A stretch of DNA of 64,000 nt from Hoylesella marshii DSM 16973 = JCM 13450 (GCF_000146675.1 NZ_GL397214.1:108540-172539); one strand, 5' to 3'; shown: positions 29,055-38,870, numbered from the stretch's first letter. The notes: generated from the letters alone by a model not told the origin. Made by a program: numbers and translations.

Positions 29055-29807
29055 TCAGTCTTTCGGTAATTGTGGGTATTTTTTGAACCATCCGTCCCAA
29101 CGCAGACGCATCACGCCGAAGAATGCTTCGCCGAAAATTCCGCCACTCATCTTACTTGTGCCCTCGCGCCGATTGACAAAGACAACGGGTACCTCCTTGA
29201 TTCGAGAACCGATTTTATAGGCTGTGTACTTCATCTCTATCTGGAAACCATAGCCTTTGAAACGGATAGCATCGAGGGGAATGGCCTCCAACACGCGGCG
29301 ACGGTAACACTTAAAGCCTGCTGTGGTATCTCTTACATGGAAGCCCGTCACCCATCTTACGTACATGGAAGCAAAGTAACTCATCAGTACGCGCCCCATA
29401 GGCCAGTTCACAACGTTTACTCCACTCACGTACCGAGACCCGATGGCCACGTCGAATCCTTCTTCATGACAGGCATGGTAGAGCCGTGGCAAGTCGGAGG
29501 GGTCGTGGCTGAAATCGGCATCCATCTCGAATACATAGGCATAATCATGTGCTAAAGCCCATTTAAAACCCGTGATATAAGCCGTCCCGAGTCCCAACTT
29601 TCCCTCACGTTCGAGCAGAAAGAGCCTGTCTGAAAGCCCGTCGTCCATGAGATGTCGCACGATATCGGCTGTACCGTCGGGGCTTCCGTCATCGATAATC
29701 AGGATATGGAAGCACTTCTCCAAGGCAAAGACTGCCCGTATAATCTTTTCAATGTTCTCTTTCTCGTTGTATGTGGGTATGATAACGATACTGTCACTTT
29801 TTGTCAT
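29055..29807 (-). CDS. Polyprenol monophosphomannose synthase-like glycosyltransferase
   Basis: 250 residues from MTKSDSIVIIPTYNEKENI. A GT2-family enzyme of the dolichol-phosphate mannose synthase type, which moves a sugar from a nucleotide sugar to a polyprenyl phosphate. Motifs: LIIDDGSPDGTADI, EMDADFSHDPSDLP (DxD-type metal site), and DTTAGFKCYRRRVLE. It has no obvious membrane helix, so it is cytoplasmic or peripherally bound. Last gene of the minus-strand run from rlmN. Confidence 0.9.
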   Translation of the reverse strand: MTKSDSIVIIPTYNEKENIEKIIRAVFALEKCFHILIIDDGSPDGTADIVRHLMDDGLSDRLFLLEREGKLGLGTAYITGFKWALAHDYAYVFEMDADFSHDPSDLPRLYHACHEEGFDVAIGSRYVSGVNVVNWPMGRVLMSYFASMYVRWVTGFHVRDTTAGFKCYRRRVLEAIPLDAIRFKGYGFQIEMKYTAYKIGSRIKEVPVVFVNRREGTSKMSGGIFGEAFFGVMRLRWDGWFKKYPQLPKD

Positions 29808-29915
29808 TGTATTTGTTTTTTTATGTATTTGCAAGGGTAAATATATATTGAAGTATTTGTTTTAGAATATCGCTGTTCAGTCTTTTGTGGTTAGGGGTGA
29901 CCTCTTTATTAGGAA

Positions 29916-30659
29916 TTATTTGTCGTTTGTTTCGTCGAGGTCGCTCATCACAGAATAGTAACTGTCACGTAGTGTGGTGGCTATGTTGTCTGCACCTTTC
30001 CCCACAGGATAGATAGGTTGATGGATGGTGAGACTGAGCGGATGCCATGACACCCATCCACAATCTCGCATACGGGGCATGACATGAAACGACCCATTGA
30101 TAGTGATGGGTACAACGGGCAACTGCAGCTCGTCGGCTAACATGAATGCACCCCGTTTAAATTCGCCCATCTTTCCGGTAAAGGTTCGTGCTCCTTCGGG
30201 GAAAACGACTAACGACATACCGTTTTGCAGCGTCTTGCGTGCCTTATCGTAAGTGGCTTTTATCTTGCTTGGTCCGCTCTTGTCTACAAAGATATGGTGT
30301 GCTGCTACGCAAGCAGCCCCTACAAAGGGTATCTTTTTCAGACTGCGTTTCATCATCCATTTGAAGTTCCGACCCAAGAAACCATATATCAGAAATATAT
30401 CGAAAGCCCCCTGATGGTTGGCCACGAAGACGTAGCTTTGGCCTTTCTCTATGTGCTCGCGCCCCTTTACCGTTACCGGCAATAGTAAGGTACGTATGAC
30501 GAGACGCCCCCAGCAATGTCCCGGATAGTAACCCCACAGGTGTCCGTTGCCCAATGTACATCCTGTCACTGTGATGATTGCAGTAAGGATGGTGCCGACA
30601 AACAGAATGGGCAAGGCCACACACAATTGGTAAAGTCTGTACAGATATTTCATGATCAT
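29916..30659 (-). CDS. 1-acylglycerol-3-phosphate acyltransferase-like protein
   Basis: 247 residues; an ATG two codons in (30653) is also possible. An N-terminal hydrophobic anchor (about residues 10-35) is followed by the PlsC acyltransferase motifs NHQGAFD (catalytic His and Asp of HX4D), VDKSGPSK, VVFPEGART and VPITINGSF. It probably makes phosphatidic acid on the inner membrane. Three nt separate its start from the stop of the phosphoesterase gene before it, so co-translation is likely. Confidence 0.92.
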   Translation of the reverse strand: MIMKYLYRLYQLCVALPILFVGTILTAIITVTGCTLGNGHLWGYYPGHCWGRLVIRTLLLPVTVKGREHIEKGQSYVFVANHQGAFDIFLIYGFLGRNFKWMMKRSLKKIPFVGAACVAAHHIFVDKSGPSKIKATYDKARKTLQNGMSLVVFPEGARTFTGKMGEFKRGAFMLADELQLPVVPITINGSFHVMPRMRDCGWVSWHPLSLTIHQPIYPVGKGADNIATTLRDSYYSVMSDLDETNDK

Positions 30660-30662
30660 GTG

Positions 30663-31832
30663 TTATTTCTGTCTATGCAACGTGATGACGACGATTTCTC
30701 CCGGCATTCCGAATCGGAATGGAATGACACCTCCTAAACCGACAGTGACGTAGATCCGACTGTCGCCGATGCGATAGAGCCCCTCGCTTTCCTTGTATTG
30801 AAGCATCACGGGCGACCACCCGAACAGTTTGAATTGTCCTCCGTGTGTGTGTCCCGACAGGGTAAGCGGTACAGCAGTATGGGGCAGGATATGGCGTTCC
30901 CATGCAGAAGGGTCGTGTTGTAGCAACACGGTGAATGCTCCTTGCGGTATTCCTCTCATCGTCTTATCCATGTCTCCTTTGGCGGGGAAGCGACCCGTAC
31001 CGTCGTTTTCCTCGCCGGCAATGAATATCGAGTCGCGGCCTCTGTGTATGCATCGGTGTTCGTTTAGTAGTAAATTCCAGCCACAGCTACGTTCCATTTG
31101 TATCAGTTTCCGCTCATTGTATGCTTTCACGCTGGGTGGAGCATCCATATAGCCGGAGTAATCATGGTTTCCCAACACAGAATAGACATCATCTGGTGCA
31201 CGGAGTGAAGAGAGCAGCTGCAAATGTGGGGCGAGTTCTGCCGGTTGAATGTTCTGCAAGTCTCCCGTAAAGACTATGATATCGGCATGCTGGGCTCGGA
31301 TACTGTCAATGGCTTTTTCCAAGATATGCTGTCGACTACCGGTGTACGTGCCTACGTGAGCATCGGAGAAGTGTACGATACGATACCCTTCGAAACTTGG
31401 CGGCAACTGCTTATAGTATAGGTTTACATGCCTGACCTCTATCTTCTCAAAACCTATTAACGAACCATATAAAACAATATATATGGTAGCAGCGACGAGT
31501 ATCCATCCCATATAGATACCGTAATTCCGACAGCCTTTAGTGCATCCTTTAAGGGCGTAACCGACGAGCGAGCATAGAGCAAAAAGAATTTTAGGTACAA
31601 CCAAGATACCTAATAATAGTAGATAGGTATAGAGCCATGTAACGTTGTTGGGGATAAAATGATGCGATAAAGCCAATGCTATGGTATAAGCCATCATCAG
31701 CGTGCCCGGTAACCACCATGACAGAGACAAAACAGATTTGCCTGCCGTGTGGCGACGGATATACTGTCTGTATAAATAGAAGTCAGACAGGAATATACCT
31801 AATATGATGGGGAAGACTATTCTTGCTATCAT
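30663..31832 (-). CDS. Membrane-anchored metallophosphoesterase
   Basis: 389 residues. About four hydrophobic segments in the first 130 residues are followed by a calcineurin-like phosphoesterase domain: HFSDAHVG (metal ligands), VFTGDLQN, LGNHDYSG, and SGHTHGGQFKLFGW. The arrangement resembles YkuE/LpxH-type enzymes, some of which cut UDP-linked lipids or wall precursors. The catalytic domain probably faces one side of the inner membrane, but which one cannot be read. Directly before the PlsC-like gene. Confidence 0.9.
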   Translation of the reverse strand: MIARIVFPIILGIFLSDFYLYRQYIRRHTAGKSVLSLSWWLPGTLMMAYTIALALSHHFIPNNVTWLYTYLLLLGILVVPKILFALCSLVGYALKGCTKGCRNYGIYMGWILVAATIYIVLYGSLIGFEKIEVRHVNLYYKQLPPSFEGYRIVHFSDAHVGTYTGSRQHILEKAIDSIRAQHADIIVFTGDLQNIQPAELAPHLQLLSSLRAPDDVYSVLGNHDYSGYMDAPPSVKAYNERKLIQMERSCGWNLLLNEHRCIHRGRDSIFIAGEENDGTGRFPAKGDMDKTMRGIPQGAFTVLLQHDPSAWERHILPHTAVPLTLSGHTHGGQFKLFGWSPVMLQYKESEGLYRIGDSRIYVTVGLGGVIPFRFGMPGEIVVITLHRQK

Positions 31833-31891
31833 TGTTTGTCGTTTATCTTATTTTCTTTGTTGCTCTCATCTGCATTTTGCGACTTTTCCTC

Positions 31892-33214
31892 TTATCGGAA
31901 AAGAACCTCTTCTCCCTTGCTGTTCTCATCGAAAACTCCCTTGTGATAGACCAGATTTCCGTTACAGAACGTAGATTCTACCTGCCATTGGAAGGTGTGT
32001 CCTGTGAGCGGACTCCATCGGCAGCGGCTTTGAATGATGTCTTCTTGTACTGTCCACGGTGTATGAGGGCGCACGATGACAAGGTCGGCTTTGTATCCTT
32101 TACGGATAAAACCCCGCTCCCGAACCTCGAACAAGCGCGACGGAGCATGTGACATCAGCTCAACCATGCGCTTGAGGGTGAGAACTCCTTCGTCTACAAG
32201 TCCTAACATAGCCACCAGCGAAAACTGTATCATAGGCATGCCGGAGGCTGCTTTGAGGCATCCACCCTGTTTTTCTTCGATACGATGGGGGGCATGGTCG
32301 GTACCTATCACGGTGATACAACCGTCTGATAAGGCACGTCGTAGGGCATCGCGATCGTGGGTTTCCTTGATGGCAGGGTTACATTTGATAAGTGCTCCCT
32401 TGGTCTTATAATCGTCTTGCGTGAATAGGAGATGGGCAACAACGGCCTCAGCAGTGATATGGGGGTCGGTTCCGAAAAATTCAAGTTCGCGTTCGGTAGT
32501 AAGATGGGCTACATGAAGACGTGCATCAAACCGTTTTGCCAACATTACAGCGAGGGAGGTAGAACGGTAGCAAGCCTCTTTAGAGCGTATCTCGGGGTGA
32601 TGGATGATAGCTGGATCTTCCCCATATTTTGCCTGTGCTGCCCGTGTGTTGGCACTGATGAGCGCCGCATCTTCGCAATGGGTCATGATAAGCATGGGGG
32701 CTGTAGCAAATACTTGTTCTAATACTTGTCCACTGTCTACGAGCATGTTGCCTGTCGAAGAGCCCATGAATAGCTTAATGCCAGGGGTACGATGCACGTC
32801 GAGTTCACCAAAAAGATGGGTGTTGGTGTTAGTCGCTCCAAAGAAAAAACTGTAGTTGATGTGACTTTTCCGACGGGCGATGGCATGTTTCTCGTTCAGA
32901 GCCTCAAGCGTGGTGGTCTGCGGAATGGTGTTCGGCATCTCGAAGAAAGTGGTTACTCCGCCATAGGCTGCAGCTCGGCTCTCGCTCTCGATATCGGCTT
33001 TCTGCGTAAGCCCTGGTTCTCTGAAGTGCACATGATCGTCTATGACACCGGGTAAGACGAAACATCCCGTAGCATCTACGCGCTTGTCGTAAGTGCCACG
33101 GGGCGGAATGGGGTCGTTTATTATTTCGGAAATATACTTATTTTCTATAACTAGCGAACCGCGGAAAGTACAGCCCTCATTGACGATAGTTGCATTATAT
33201 ATGAGTGTCTTCAT
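31892..33214 (-). CDS. pyrC: Dihydroorotase
   Basis: 440 residues. It closes carbamoyl-aspartate into dihydroorotate, step three of pyrimidine synthesis. The amidohydrolase metal motif is DDHVHFREPG (near residue 59), with THCEDAAL, LHVAHLTT and GTDHAPHRIEEK further on. Class I (long) type; allantoinases are close relatives, but the pyrBI operon in this window favours dihydroorotase. It sits among envelope genes and not with pyrB. Confidence 0.92.
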   Translation of the reverse strand: MKTLIYNATIVNEGCTFRGSLVIENKYISEIINDPIPPRGTYDKRVDATGCFVLPGVIDDHVHFREPGLTQKADIESESRAAAYGGVTTFFEMPNTIPQTTTLEALNEKHAIARRKSHINYSFFFGATNTNTHLFGELDVHRTPGIKLFMGSSTGNMLVDSGQVLEQVFATAPMLIMTHCEDAALISANTRAAQAKYGEDPAIIHHPEIRSKEACYRSTSLAVMLAKRFDARLHVAHLTTERELEFFGTDPHITAEAVVAHLLFTQDDYKTKGALIKCNPAIKETHDRDALRRALSDGCITVIGTDHAPHRIEEKQGGCLKAASGMPMIQFSLVAMLGLVDEGVLTLKRMVELMSHAPSRLFEVRERGFIRKGYKADLVIVRPHTPWTVQEDIIQSRCRWSPLTGHTFQWQVESTFCNGNLVYHKGVFDENSKGEEVLFR

Positions 33215-33258
33215 CGGCTGATGTCGTTTAAATGCCCGTTTCTGCTCGCAGCCGGTTG

Positions 33259-34071
33259 TCAGTCGCTATCCGCCTGTCCTTGTCTGCCCGCCTGTGAGGG
33301 CTGTGCAAGTTCGTTTGGGGTGGGAGGTGCAGTCGGTTGCGATGGCAACATCTGTGCATCCGACTCCGTAGGATTTTCCAGGCCGTTCATGATGTTTTGG
33401 TTGCGCTGAGCTGCTTCTATATATTCTTTGACGTAGGGGTCACGTTTGAAAGTGTCGGTAGCCTTGCTCATGATGTCTTCTATCCAAGGTGTCAGTTCGG
33501 GGAATCGGAAGCCGGAGGTGACCATCATGAATACACCCGGCCCCAATACGTTGTCGAAATTCTCCGTGATGAATGAGGTAACAAGTCGGTCTTCCTGTAT
33601 GGCTATCTGCTGTGCTTCCTGTTCCAATTTGCTGTTTATGTCGTCCAAATCATCGCCATTCATAATGGCGCGGCTTTGTTTGTGGCTCAACTCGTTTACC
33701 TGACTTTCGAGTCTGTTATAGCTATCGAGAAATTTTGACAGCTTATCATTGAGTGGTGTACCTATGCACGAACGGTGAGTATCATCAATTTTGATATTGA
33801 TACAGCCCCTTTCCAATACCACGGGCAATACGCTTTCGTTGTCCATATATAGGCCAGCCATGCGCACTGAGTCTAAGGTGCCCGAGAAAGAAAACTGCCC
33901 GTGAACCACGTCGCATGAATCAATGTTCTTCAATTCACCGTCCTTAATCACCTTCAGATATAGTTTTCTACCATCCAGATTAGATACATTGGAAGAACCC
34001 TTGATGTCGTAAGAATCGGCACAAGAGCATAATAGTGCGACAAAGAGGAACGCTGATAGCAGTTTGTTCAT
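33259..34071 (-). CDS. DUF4369-like lipoprotein
   Basis: 270 residues from MNKLLSAFLFVALLCSC; the ten upstream codons are outside the signal peptide. The lipobox LLCSC predicts a lipid-anchored Cys. The N-terminal region DIKGSSNVSNLDGRKLYLKV, with a GQFSFSGTLDS strand, matches the beta-rich DUF4369 domain seen in Bacteroidetes thioredoxin-like lipoproteins, but the thioredoxin domain is absent. The middle is helical, and the C-terminus (about residues 235-270) is Pro/Gln-rich and probably disordered. Function unknown. Confidence 0.82.
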   Translation of the reverse strand: MNKLLSAFLFVALLCSCADSYDIKGSSNVSNLDGRKLYLKVIKDGELKNIDSCDVVHGQFSFSGTLDSVRMAGLYMDNESVLPVVLERGCINIKIDDTHRSCIGTPLNDKLSKFLDSYNRLESQVNELSHKQSRAIMNGDDLDDINSKLEQEAQQIAIQEDRLVTSFITENFDNVLGPGVFMMVTSGFRFPELTPWIEDIMSKATDTFKRDPYVKEYIEAAQRNQNIMNGLENPTESDAQMLPSQPTAPPTPNELAQPSQAGRQGQADSD

Positions 34072-34097
34072 ATAGCTGTCTTTCTTGTTCGAGGTAG

Positions 34098-34106
34098 ACA
34101 AAAATA
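34098..34106 (-). promoter_or_regulatory. -7 box for the DUF4369 lipoprotein gene
   Basis: On the minus strand the box reads TATTTTTGT, a match to TAnnTTTGY, 26 nt before the ATG. No -33 TTTG stands out. Confidence 0.4.
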
Positions 34107-34215
34107 CAATCTATTATTGAAGTGGGGAACTTTTTTTATCCTATTTAAAAGATGAACACTGTGTTTTATAGTTTTTTCAGCATTATTGGAAAAGACAGAA
34201 AACAACAGTTTGTCT

Positions 34216-35199
34216 TCATTTCCGATGAAATTTAATCAGCAGAAGACCGAGGGCTGTCCATAGCAACTCGCGCAGGCGAACGATGAGTGCCACGAAGTTT
34301 CCCGAACTTACTGCCAATCCTAACCCGTTGACCGACATAAGGAAGCCGCCCTCACGTCCACCTAATTGCAGGGGCATAAAGAAAAGAAGGTTGGCAAAAA
34401 GTGAGGTGAAGGCAAGGATGAGAATGCACTGTACGAAGTCGCCGCTTGGAGGCATGACGAGCAGAATAAAATAGATTTCCAAGGCAGAGACCACACGCTC
34501 ACCCAATTCAAGTAATACGGCAGAGACGAAGGTGACGGGATTCTGCCGATGAAGGGCAGCTATTTGGGTGTCGATGGTATCGAGCTGCTCCTTGTGCTGT
34601 TCCACAAACCGGTGGGCACGTCGGCGCAGGAAGGGTATCCGACACAGGATGTAGAGCAAGCGGTTGGCTAATCCCTTTCGATAGCCCGCCATGAAAAACC
34701 AGAGACCTGCTATGCAGAAAACGGTAACGGCGGCGAGGAGCATGAGCATGAATGTATTGAGAGGTTGCGTAAGCACGTAGAGCACCGCGGATAGTAGCCA
34801 AAACCAAAAGTGACTGAAGATATGCGTCATGGCATGAAGGATAACCGAAGAGGTGGAGCGGGTCGTACCTATCTTAGGTGAAAGCTCCATGATACGGTAA
34901 GGCTCGCCGCCCATGAGACCACCCGGGGTGGCATAGTTGAGGGAAAAACCAGAGACCGTGACCTTGTAAAGCCATAGGAAAGAGAATGGAAGTGGCTCTT
35001 TGTGGCCGGAGCGAATGATGATATACCATGCCAATGTACTGAAGACGTAGAGCACTGCCCACAATGCCACCACGGCTAAAAGCCAGTAACCGGCGTGGCA
35101 GATATCGCGCCATACTTCGGCAAAAGGCAGGTTGGCCACCATCATGATGAGCACGGTGATGCCGAAGAGGAAGAAGAAGTTCTGGTATTTCTTGCTCAT
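34216..35199 (-). CDS. Flippase-like membrane protein (UPF0104/LPG_synthase_TM)
   Basis: 327 residues with about eight hydrophobic segments, starting near residue 8. The segment FSLNYATPGGLMGGEPYRI near residue 85 is the family signature, and MPLQLGGREGGFLMS near the C-terminus is another. Members are thought to move or modify lipid-linked substrates; a substrate cannot be chosen here. It lies 13 nt after the pdxA stop. Confidence 0.88.
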   Translation of the reverse strand: MSKKYQNFFFLFGITVLIMMVANLPFAEVWRDICHAGYWLLAVVALWAVLYVFSTLAWYIIIRSGHKEPLPFSFLWLYKVTVSGFSLNYATPGGLMGGEPYRIMELSPKIGTTRSTSSVILHAMTHIFSHFWFWLLSAVLYVLTQPLNTFMLMLLAAVTVFCIAGLWFFMAGYRKGLANRLLYILCRIPFLRRRAHRFVEQHKEQLDTIDTQIAALHRQNPVTFVSAVLLELGERVVSALEIYFILLVMPPSGDFVQCILILAFTSLFANLLFFMPLQLGGREGGFLMSVNGLGLAVSSGNFVALIVRLRELLWTALGLLLIKFHRK

Positions 35200-35212
35200 T
35201 CACGTGGGCGGA

Positions 35213-36331
35213 TTAGGCTTTGTCAGCTGCCTTCTCACCCTTGGAACGGGATACGGCAAAGCGTACTTTCTCGCTATCATCACGTTTTTCGCGATACAGT
35301 TTCTTCAGCGGATGCGCCAAAGGTGCATCATAGTTTTCACGATGACGGTAGATATCGATGGCTAAATAGATGGCCTGACGCAGCAGGTTCTCATTGGCAT
35401 GTCCTTTACCGACCTGTTCGTAGCTCACACCGATGGCGGGAGCGGTATGAACGAGGGGTAGTCCGGCAGTGACGTGTGTGCAACCCTCGTAGCAAAAGGC
35501 CTTGATGGGTGTCGTACCTTGGTCGTTATACATGGAGAGGATGCCGTCGAAATGGGTGTAGGCATCGCCGTCGAAGAAGGTCTCGGAGGCAAATGGCCCG
35601 AAAGCATATATGCCATTTTCGGCGAGTTCGGCTATAGCAGGTGCAATGATTTCCTGCTCTTCGAGACCTGCCTGTCCGCCGTTGCCCGTGTCGGGATTGA
35701 GCGCCAGCACGGCAATGCGTGGGGTGTCGATGTGGAAGTCACGGCGTAGGGTGGAGGAAAGGACGGTAGCGCGTTCTATAAGCGTTTCCTTTGTCAGGGC
35801 GGAAGGCACGTCTTTGATGGGGAGATGCCCTGTGACCGATGCCACACGCATTGCTCCGTCTACGAGCATTTCCAAGGCTTTGTGTCCTCCGCCGATACAC
35901 TTTTCTATATAGTTGCCTTGACTTTTGAATCTCATGCCTTCACTTTGTATGTCCGACAGATTCATGGGCAAGGTCACGAGTACGTCGAACAGGTCATCGC
36001 GATAATCGAGTATGGCTCTGTCGAGGGCTGTCATTGCTGCGTGTGCGGCTTCGGGGGTAGACTGTCCCAAATCTACTTTCACGTCGTTTTCTACGGCAGT
36101 CAGCATGTTAAGCCGTCCCTCTCCGGCGTCCGACGCATGGGTGATGGTAGCGAAGTTACATGGCAGGTTGAATGCGTTATGGTGGTAAGCAGCCACCTTG
36201 GGCGACCCATAGATGATGGGGGTGCATAGGTCTGTCAGCCCTGCCTCGGCAAAGGTTTTAAAAATCAGTTCGTAGCCTATTCCATTTGTGTCGCCATGCG
36301 TAATAGCGACGCGTATCTTTCTATTTTCCAT
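35213..36331 (-). CDS. pdxA: 4-hydroxythreonine-4-phosphate dehydrogenase
   Basis: 372 residues. It oxidises 4-phosphohydroxy-L-threonine with NAD(P) on the way to pyridoxal 5'-phosphate. Motifs: AITHGDTNGIGYELI, MTALDRAILD, VTGHLPIKDVPSAL and THVTAGLPLVHTAPAIGVSYE. Metal-binding His residues in the latter two are present. The C-terminal tail (last 35 residues) is Lys-rich and longer than usual. Product use: PLP is needed by GlyA and others in the window. Confidence 0.95.
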   Translation of the reverse strand: MENRKIRVAITHGDTNGIGYELIFKTFAEAGLTDLCTPIIYGSPKVAAYHHNAFNLPCNFATITHASDAGEGRLNMLTAVENDVKVDLGQSTPEAAHAAMTALDRAILDYRDDLFDVLVTLPMNLSDIQSEGMRFKSQGNYIEKCIGGGHKALEMLVDGAMRVASVTGHLPIKDVPSALTKETLIERATVLSSTLRRDFHIDTPRIAVLALNPDTGNGGQAGLEEQEIIAPAIAELAENGIYAFGPFASETFFDGDAYTHFDGILSMYNDQGTTPIKAFCYEGCTHVTAGLPLVHTAPAIGVSYEQVGKGHANENLLRQAIYLAIDIYRHRENYDAPLAHPLKKLYREKRDDSEKVRFAVSRSKGEKAADKA

Positions 36332-36379
36332 TGTTTCGTATTCGTTGATGGGTTATGTTTCTTTCTTTTGCAGGACGTT

Positions 36380-37354
36380 TTATCTGCCTTTCGCGTCTTG
36401 TCTGCAATATAGTGTGTAGAGGGCAGCCTCCAATTCCTTTACTTTATTACGTTTCTTGCCGGCCGGTGCGTAGACAAAGGCTTCGGCAACGAGTAATCGG
36501 TGTCTTATGCTGTCGGTCATGACGTGGAGCACAAAGGGGCCGCCCATCGCATCGTGCTCCATCTCCCACAGACCTCTTACGATGATTCTCTCGCCGTTTT
36601 TGCCTTTTATGCGCCACTTGTTTACGGTTGAGTTCACGGTTGTCATGCGCATGTGAGGTTCTTCCCCGGGTATGTTTGCCTGCATGATGCTATCGCGTCC
36701 GTGCAAGATATCTGTGCCTAAGGGCAGCGTATAGAGACAGAGATTGCGCATGCCGTCGTTGCCGTTGTCTGAGAACCACAGGAAATGCTTGCCTTGTTTC
36801 CATGCCGTGAGATCGGACGGTACGAGCAGTTGGCAGTGCATGACCTCTTCTATCCTGCGGTTTGCTTCAGCGTTGGATTGGTGTTTCAGATGTCGTAGGG
36901 CTGCCATCAGCTCTGCACGTTCGAGCAAAGTCGTAAGACGGGGAGCTGTTTGCGGCCATTCACGCTTGAAGGTGGCAACATCCGGTGCCGTCAGACGGAC
37001 GATAACCTGCGGAGAGGCATACACATCACGTTGATGGGTGAGACGAAGATGCCCGCCGCTTTTTCTGTCAATGACGATGATAACGATATTTCTGGCCTGC
37101 CTGTTCAGGGCGTTTAGCTGTTCCGTCGCAATCGTGGAGATATCGAAAGCCGGTTCCGATTGCGGGAGCCCTTGTATCTCGGTTGTCAGTGTGGAGCGAA
37201 CCAACGTCCGCAGCTGCGGTTCGTTGCCGACAAGGAGCACCTCGTATGGGCGTCCGCTGCTGCTCGGAAGCAGAGCCTTTCCTGAACGGTTGCCGCAGGA
37301 CGCAAGCATCCAGACAACAGCCATGCAAACCATCCACGCGTTACTTCTGCACAT
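36380..37354 (-). CDS. DUF4837 family lipoprotein
   Basis: 324 residues. A short signal peptide ends in the lipobox LASCGN, so it is probably a lipoprotein. The SSSGRPYEVLLVGNE stretch and the EEVMHCQLLVPSDLTAWKQG region match DUF4837, a Bacteroidetes family of unknown function. Its start overlaps the last 14 nt of rlmN, which indicates translational coupling. It precedes pdxA by 48 nt. Confidence 0.85.
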   Translation of the reverse strand: MCRSNAWMVCMAVVWMLASCGNRSGKALLPSSSGRPYEVLLVGNEPQLRTLVRSTLTTEIQGLPQSEPAFDISTIATEQLNALNRQARNIVIIVIDRKSGGHLRLTHQRDVYASPQVIVRLTAPDVATFKREWPQTAPRLTTLLERAELMAALRHLKHQSNAEANRRIEEVMHCQLLVPSDLTAWKQGKHFLWFSDNGNDGMRNLCLYTLPLGTDILHGRDSIMQANIPGEEPHMRMTTVNSTVNKWRIKGKNGERIIVRGLWEMEHDAMGGPFVLHVMTDSIRHRLLVAEAFVYAPAGKKRNKVKELEAALYTLYCRQDAKGR

Positions 37355-38381
37355 CGGCCTTTTGTTTTGCTGTACTCAACAATCCGCAAGCGGCGAAGAT
37401 GTCTTGCCCTCTGCTCGCACGAATGGTTGTAAATACGCCGTGTCGGGTCAGCTCATCGCGGAAACGCTCCATCGTCTCCCTGTTCGCCCCATGCAACGAT
37501 ATGTTGGGAATGGGATGGAAAGTGATAAGGTTCACCCGACAGTCCAATCCTTGCAACAGCCGTATGATGGCTTTGGCATGCGCCGGTGTATCGTTCAGAC
37601 CGCCGAAGACGATGTATTCAAACGACAATCTTCGTTGATGACTGAAATCGTATTGGCGCAAGAGGTCTGCAATCTCTGTGATCGACATGCTGCGTTCGGC
37701 GGGCATGAGCTGTGCCCGTTGCTCCGGAAACGGGGAGTGCATGCTCACTGCCACGTGGCATTCGCTCTCATCGAGGAAACGCTTGAGGCGACCCCTCACC
37801 CCGACACTGCTCACCGTAATGCGTTTCGGGCTCCATGCGTAGCCGTAGGGAGCCGTGAGAATCTCCGTTGCCTGCAACACGTTGTCGAGGTTGTCCATCG
37901 GTTCTCCTTGTCCCATAAACACAATGTTCGTGAGCGTCTCCCGTTCGGGCAGCGAATAGATTTGGTTCAGAATATCGCACACCGTCAGATTGCCCTCGAA
38001 TCCCTGCTTACCTGTCTGACAGAAAAGGCAGTTCATCTTGCATCCCACTTGACAGGATACACACAGCGTGGCGCGCTCTTTATCGGGTATATACACCGTT
38101 TCGATGCAGCGGCCGTCGAGGGTCGGAAACAGGTATTTCACCGTTCCGTCTACCGACCTTTGGCAGTCCACGGGAGCATGATTGCCGATGCAGTAGTGCA
38201 TGCCCAAGCGTTCGCGATGAGCTTTAGAGATATCCGTCATCTCGGCAATCGACGACACATGCCGCGAATAGAGCCACTTCGCCATCTGCCTGCCTGTAAA
38301 AGCGGGCATTCCCAATGCGACGGCGGTCTCTGTCAGTGCAACCTGCGTCATGCCTAAAAGCGGCTTTTTCTCATCTTGCAT
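37341..38381 (-). CDS. rlmN: Dual-specificity 23S rRNA/tRNA methyltransferase RlmN
   Basis: 346 residues from MQDEKKPLLGMTQVALTE. The frame is open far upstream, but that extension is translated repeat DNA. A radical-SAM enzyme that methylates C2 of A2503 in 23S rRNA and A37 of some tRNAs. The cluster motif CX3CX2C is in CKMNCLFCQTG. VFMGQGEPMDNLDNV, ISLHGANRE-like and FEYIVFGGLNDT stretches match the family. First gene of the run to 29 kb. Confidence 0.95.
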   Translation of the reverse strand: MQDEKKPLLGMTQVALTETAVALGMPAFTGRQMAKWLYSRHVSSIAEMTDISKAHRERLGMHYCIGNHAPVDCQRSVDGTVKYLFPTLDGRCIETVYIPDKERATLCVSCQVGCKMNCLFCQTGKQGFEGNLTVCDILNQIYSLPERETLTNIVFMGQGEPMDNLDNVLQATEILTAPYGYAWSPKRITVSSVGVRGRLKRFLDESECHVAVSMHSPFPEQRAQLMPAERSMSITEIADLLRQYDFSHQRRLSFEYIVFGGLNDTPAHAKAIIRLLQGLDCRVNLITFHPIPNISLHGANRETMERFRDELTRHGVFTTIRASRGQDIFAACGLLSTAKQKADVQK

Positions 38382-38407
38382 TCGCTGTATGTCTCCTTTT
38401 TCAACGT

Positions 38408-38416
38408 GCAAAGATA
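38408..38416 (-). promoter_or_regulatory. -7 box for rlmN
   Basis: TATCTTTGC on the minus strand matches TAnnTTTGY, 27 nt before the rlmN ATG. It lies between the gene and the left end of the repeat islet. Confidence 0.5.
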
Positions 38417-38466
38417 CGATTTTCAGTCGGAATAACCTTGCATTTCTGTTTGGAAAAGGAAAAACA

Positions 38467-38528
38467 AGCCCCGACGGGGCGAAAGACATCAGGCAGGGGT
38501 AAGCGATAGCGCAACCCCTGATAAACAA
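38467..38528 (-). repeat. Single inverted 61-bp unit at left end of islet
   Basis: One copy of the unit that occurs six times at 40927-41298, in the opposite orientation: CCCCGACGGGGCGAAAGAC, then the GGGGTAAGCGATAGCGCAACCCC hairpin, then TGATAAACAAG. It is followed by the same CGTAACAGGATGAACTCC junction that flanks the right array. Confidence 0.9.
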
Positions 38529-38565
38529 GCGTAACAGGATGAACTCCGTAGGAGTGACGGAGGAT

Positions 38566-38825
38566 GCGGAGCAAAATCCCAAACGCGCAGGCAGTCCGAG
38601 ACCCTGTGCGGAGCAAAATACCCACGCGAAAGCAGTCCCCGACCTTGCGCGGAGCAAAATCCCGGCGCGAAAGCAGTCCCCGACCCTTCGCGGAGCAAAA
38701 TCCCGGCGCGAAAGCAGTTCTCAACTCTTCGCGGAGCAAAATCCCGACGCGCGGGCAGTCCGAAACCCTGCGCGGAGCAAAAATCCCGACGCGCGAGCAG
38801 TCCCCGACCCTGCGCGGAGCATTTT
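38566..38825. repeat. Left 41/42-bp array of islet, 7 starts
   Basis: GCGGAGCAAAAT recurs at 38566, 38608, 38649, 38690, 38731, 38772 and 38814 (period 41-42). Units continue CCCGGCGCG-AAAGCAGTCC with C-rich ends. The array is the reverse complement of the right array at 40719-40925. Long open frames across it are artefacts of the repeat. Confidence 0.95.
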
Positions 38826-38870
38826 TCAGTATTCGACAGCTATGTCAGCGACTAAAAATAAGAGGCGGAT

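Noticed and set aside
38566..38825. CRISPR-like array
   Set aside because: Units are homologous over their full length, with no unique spacers and no cas genes. They are tandem repeats.
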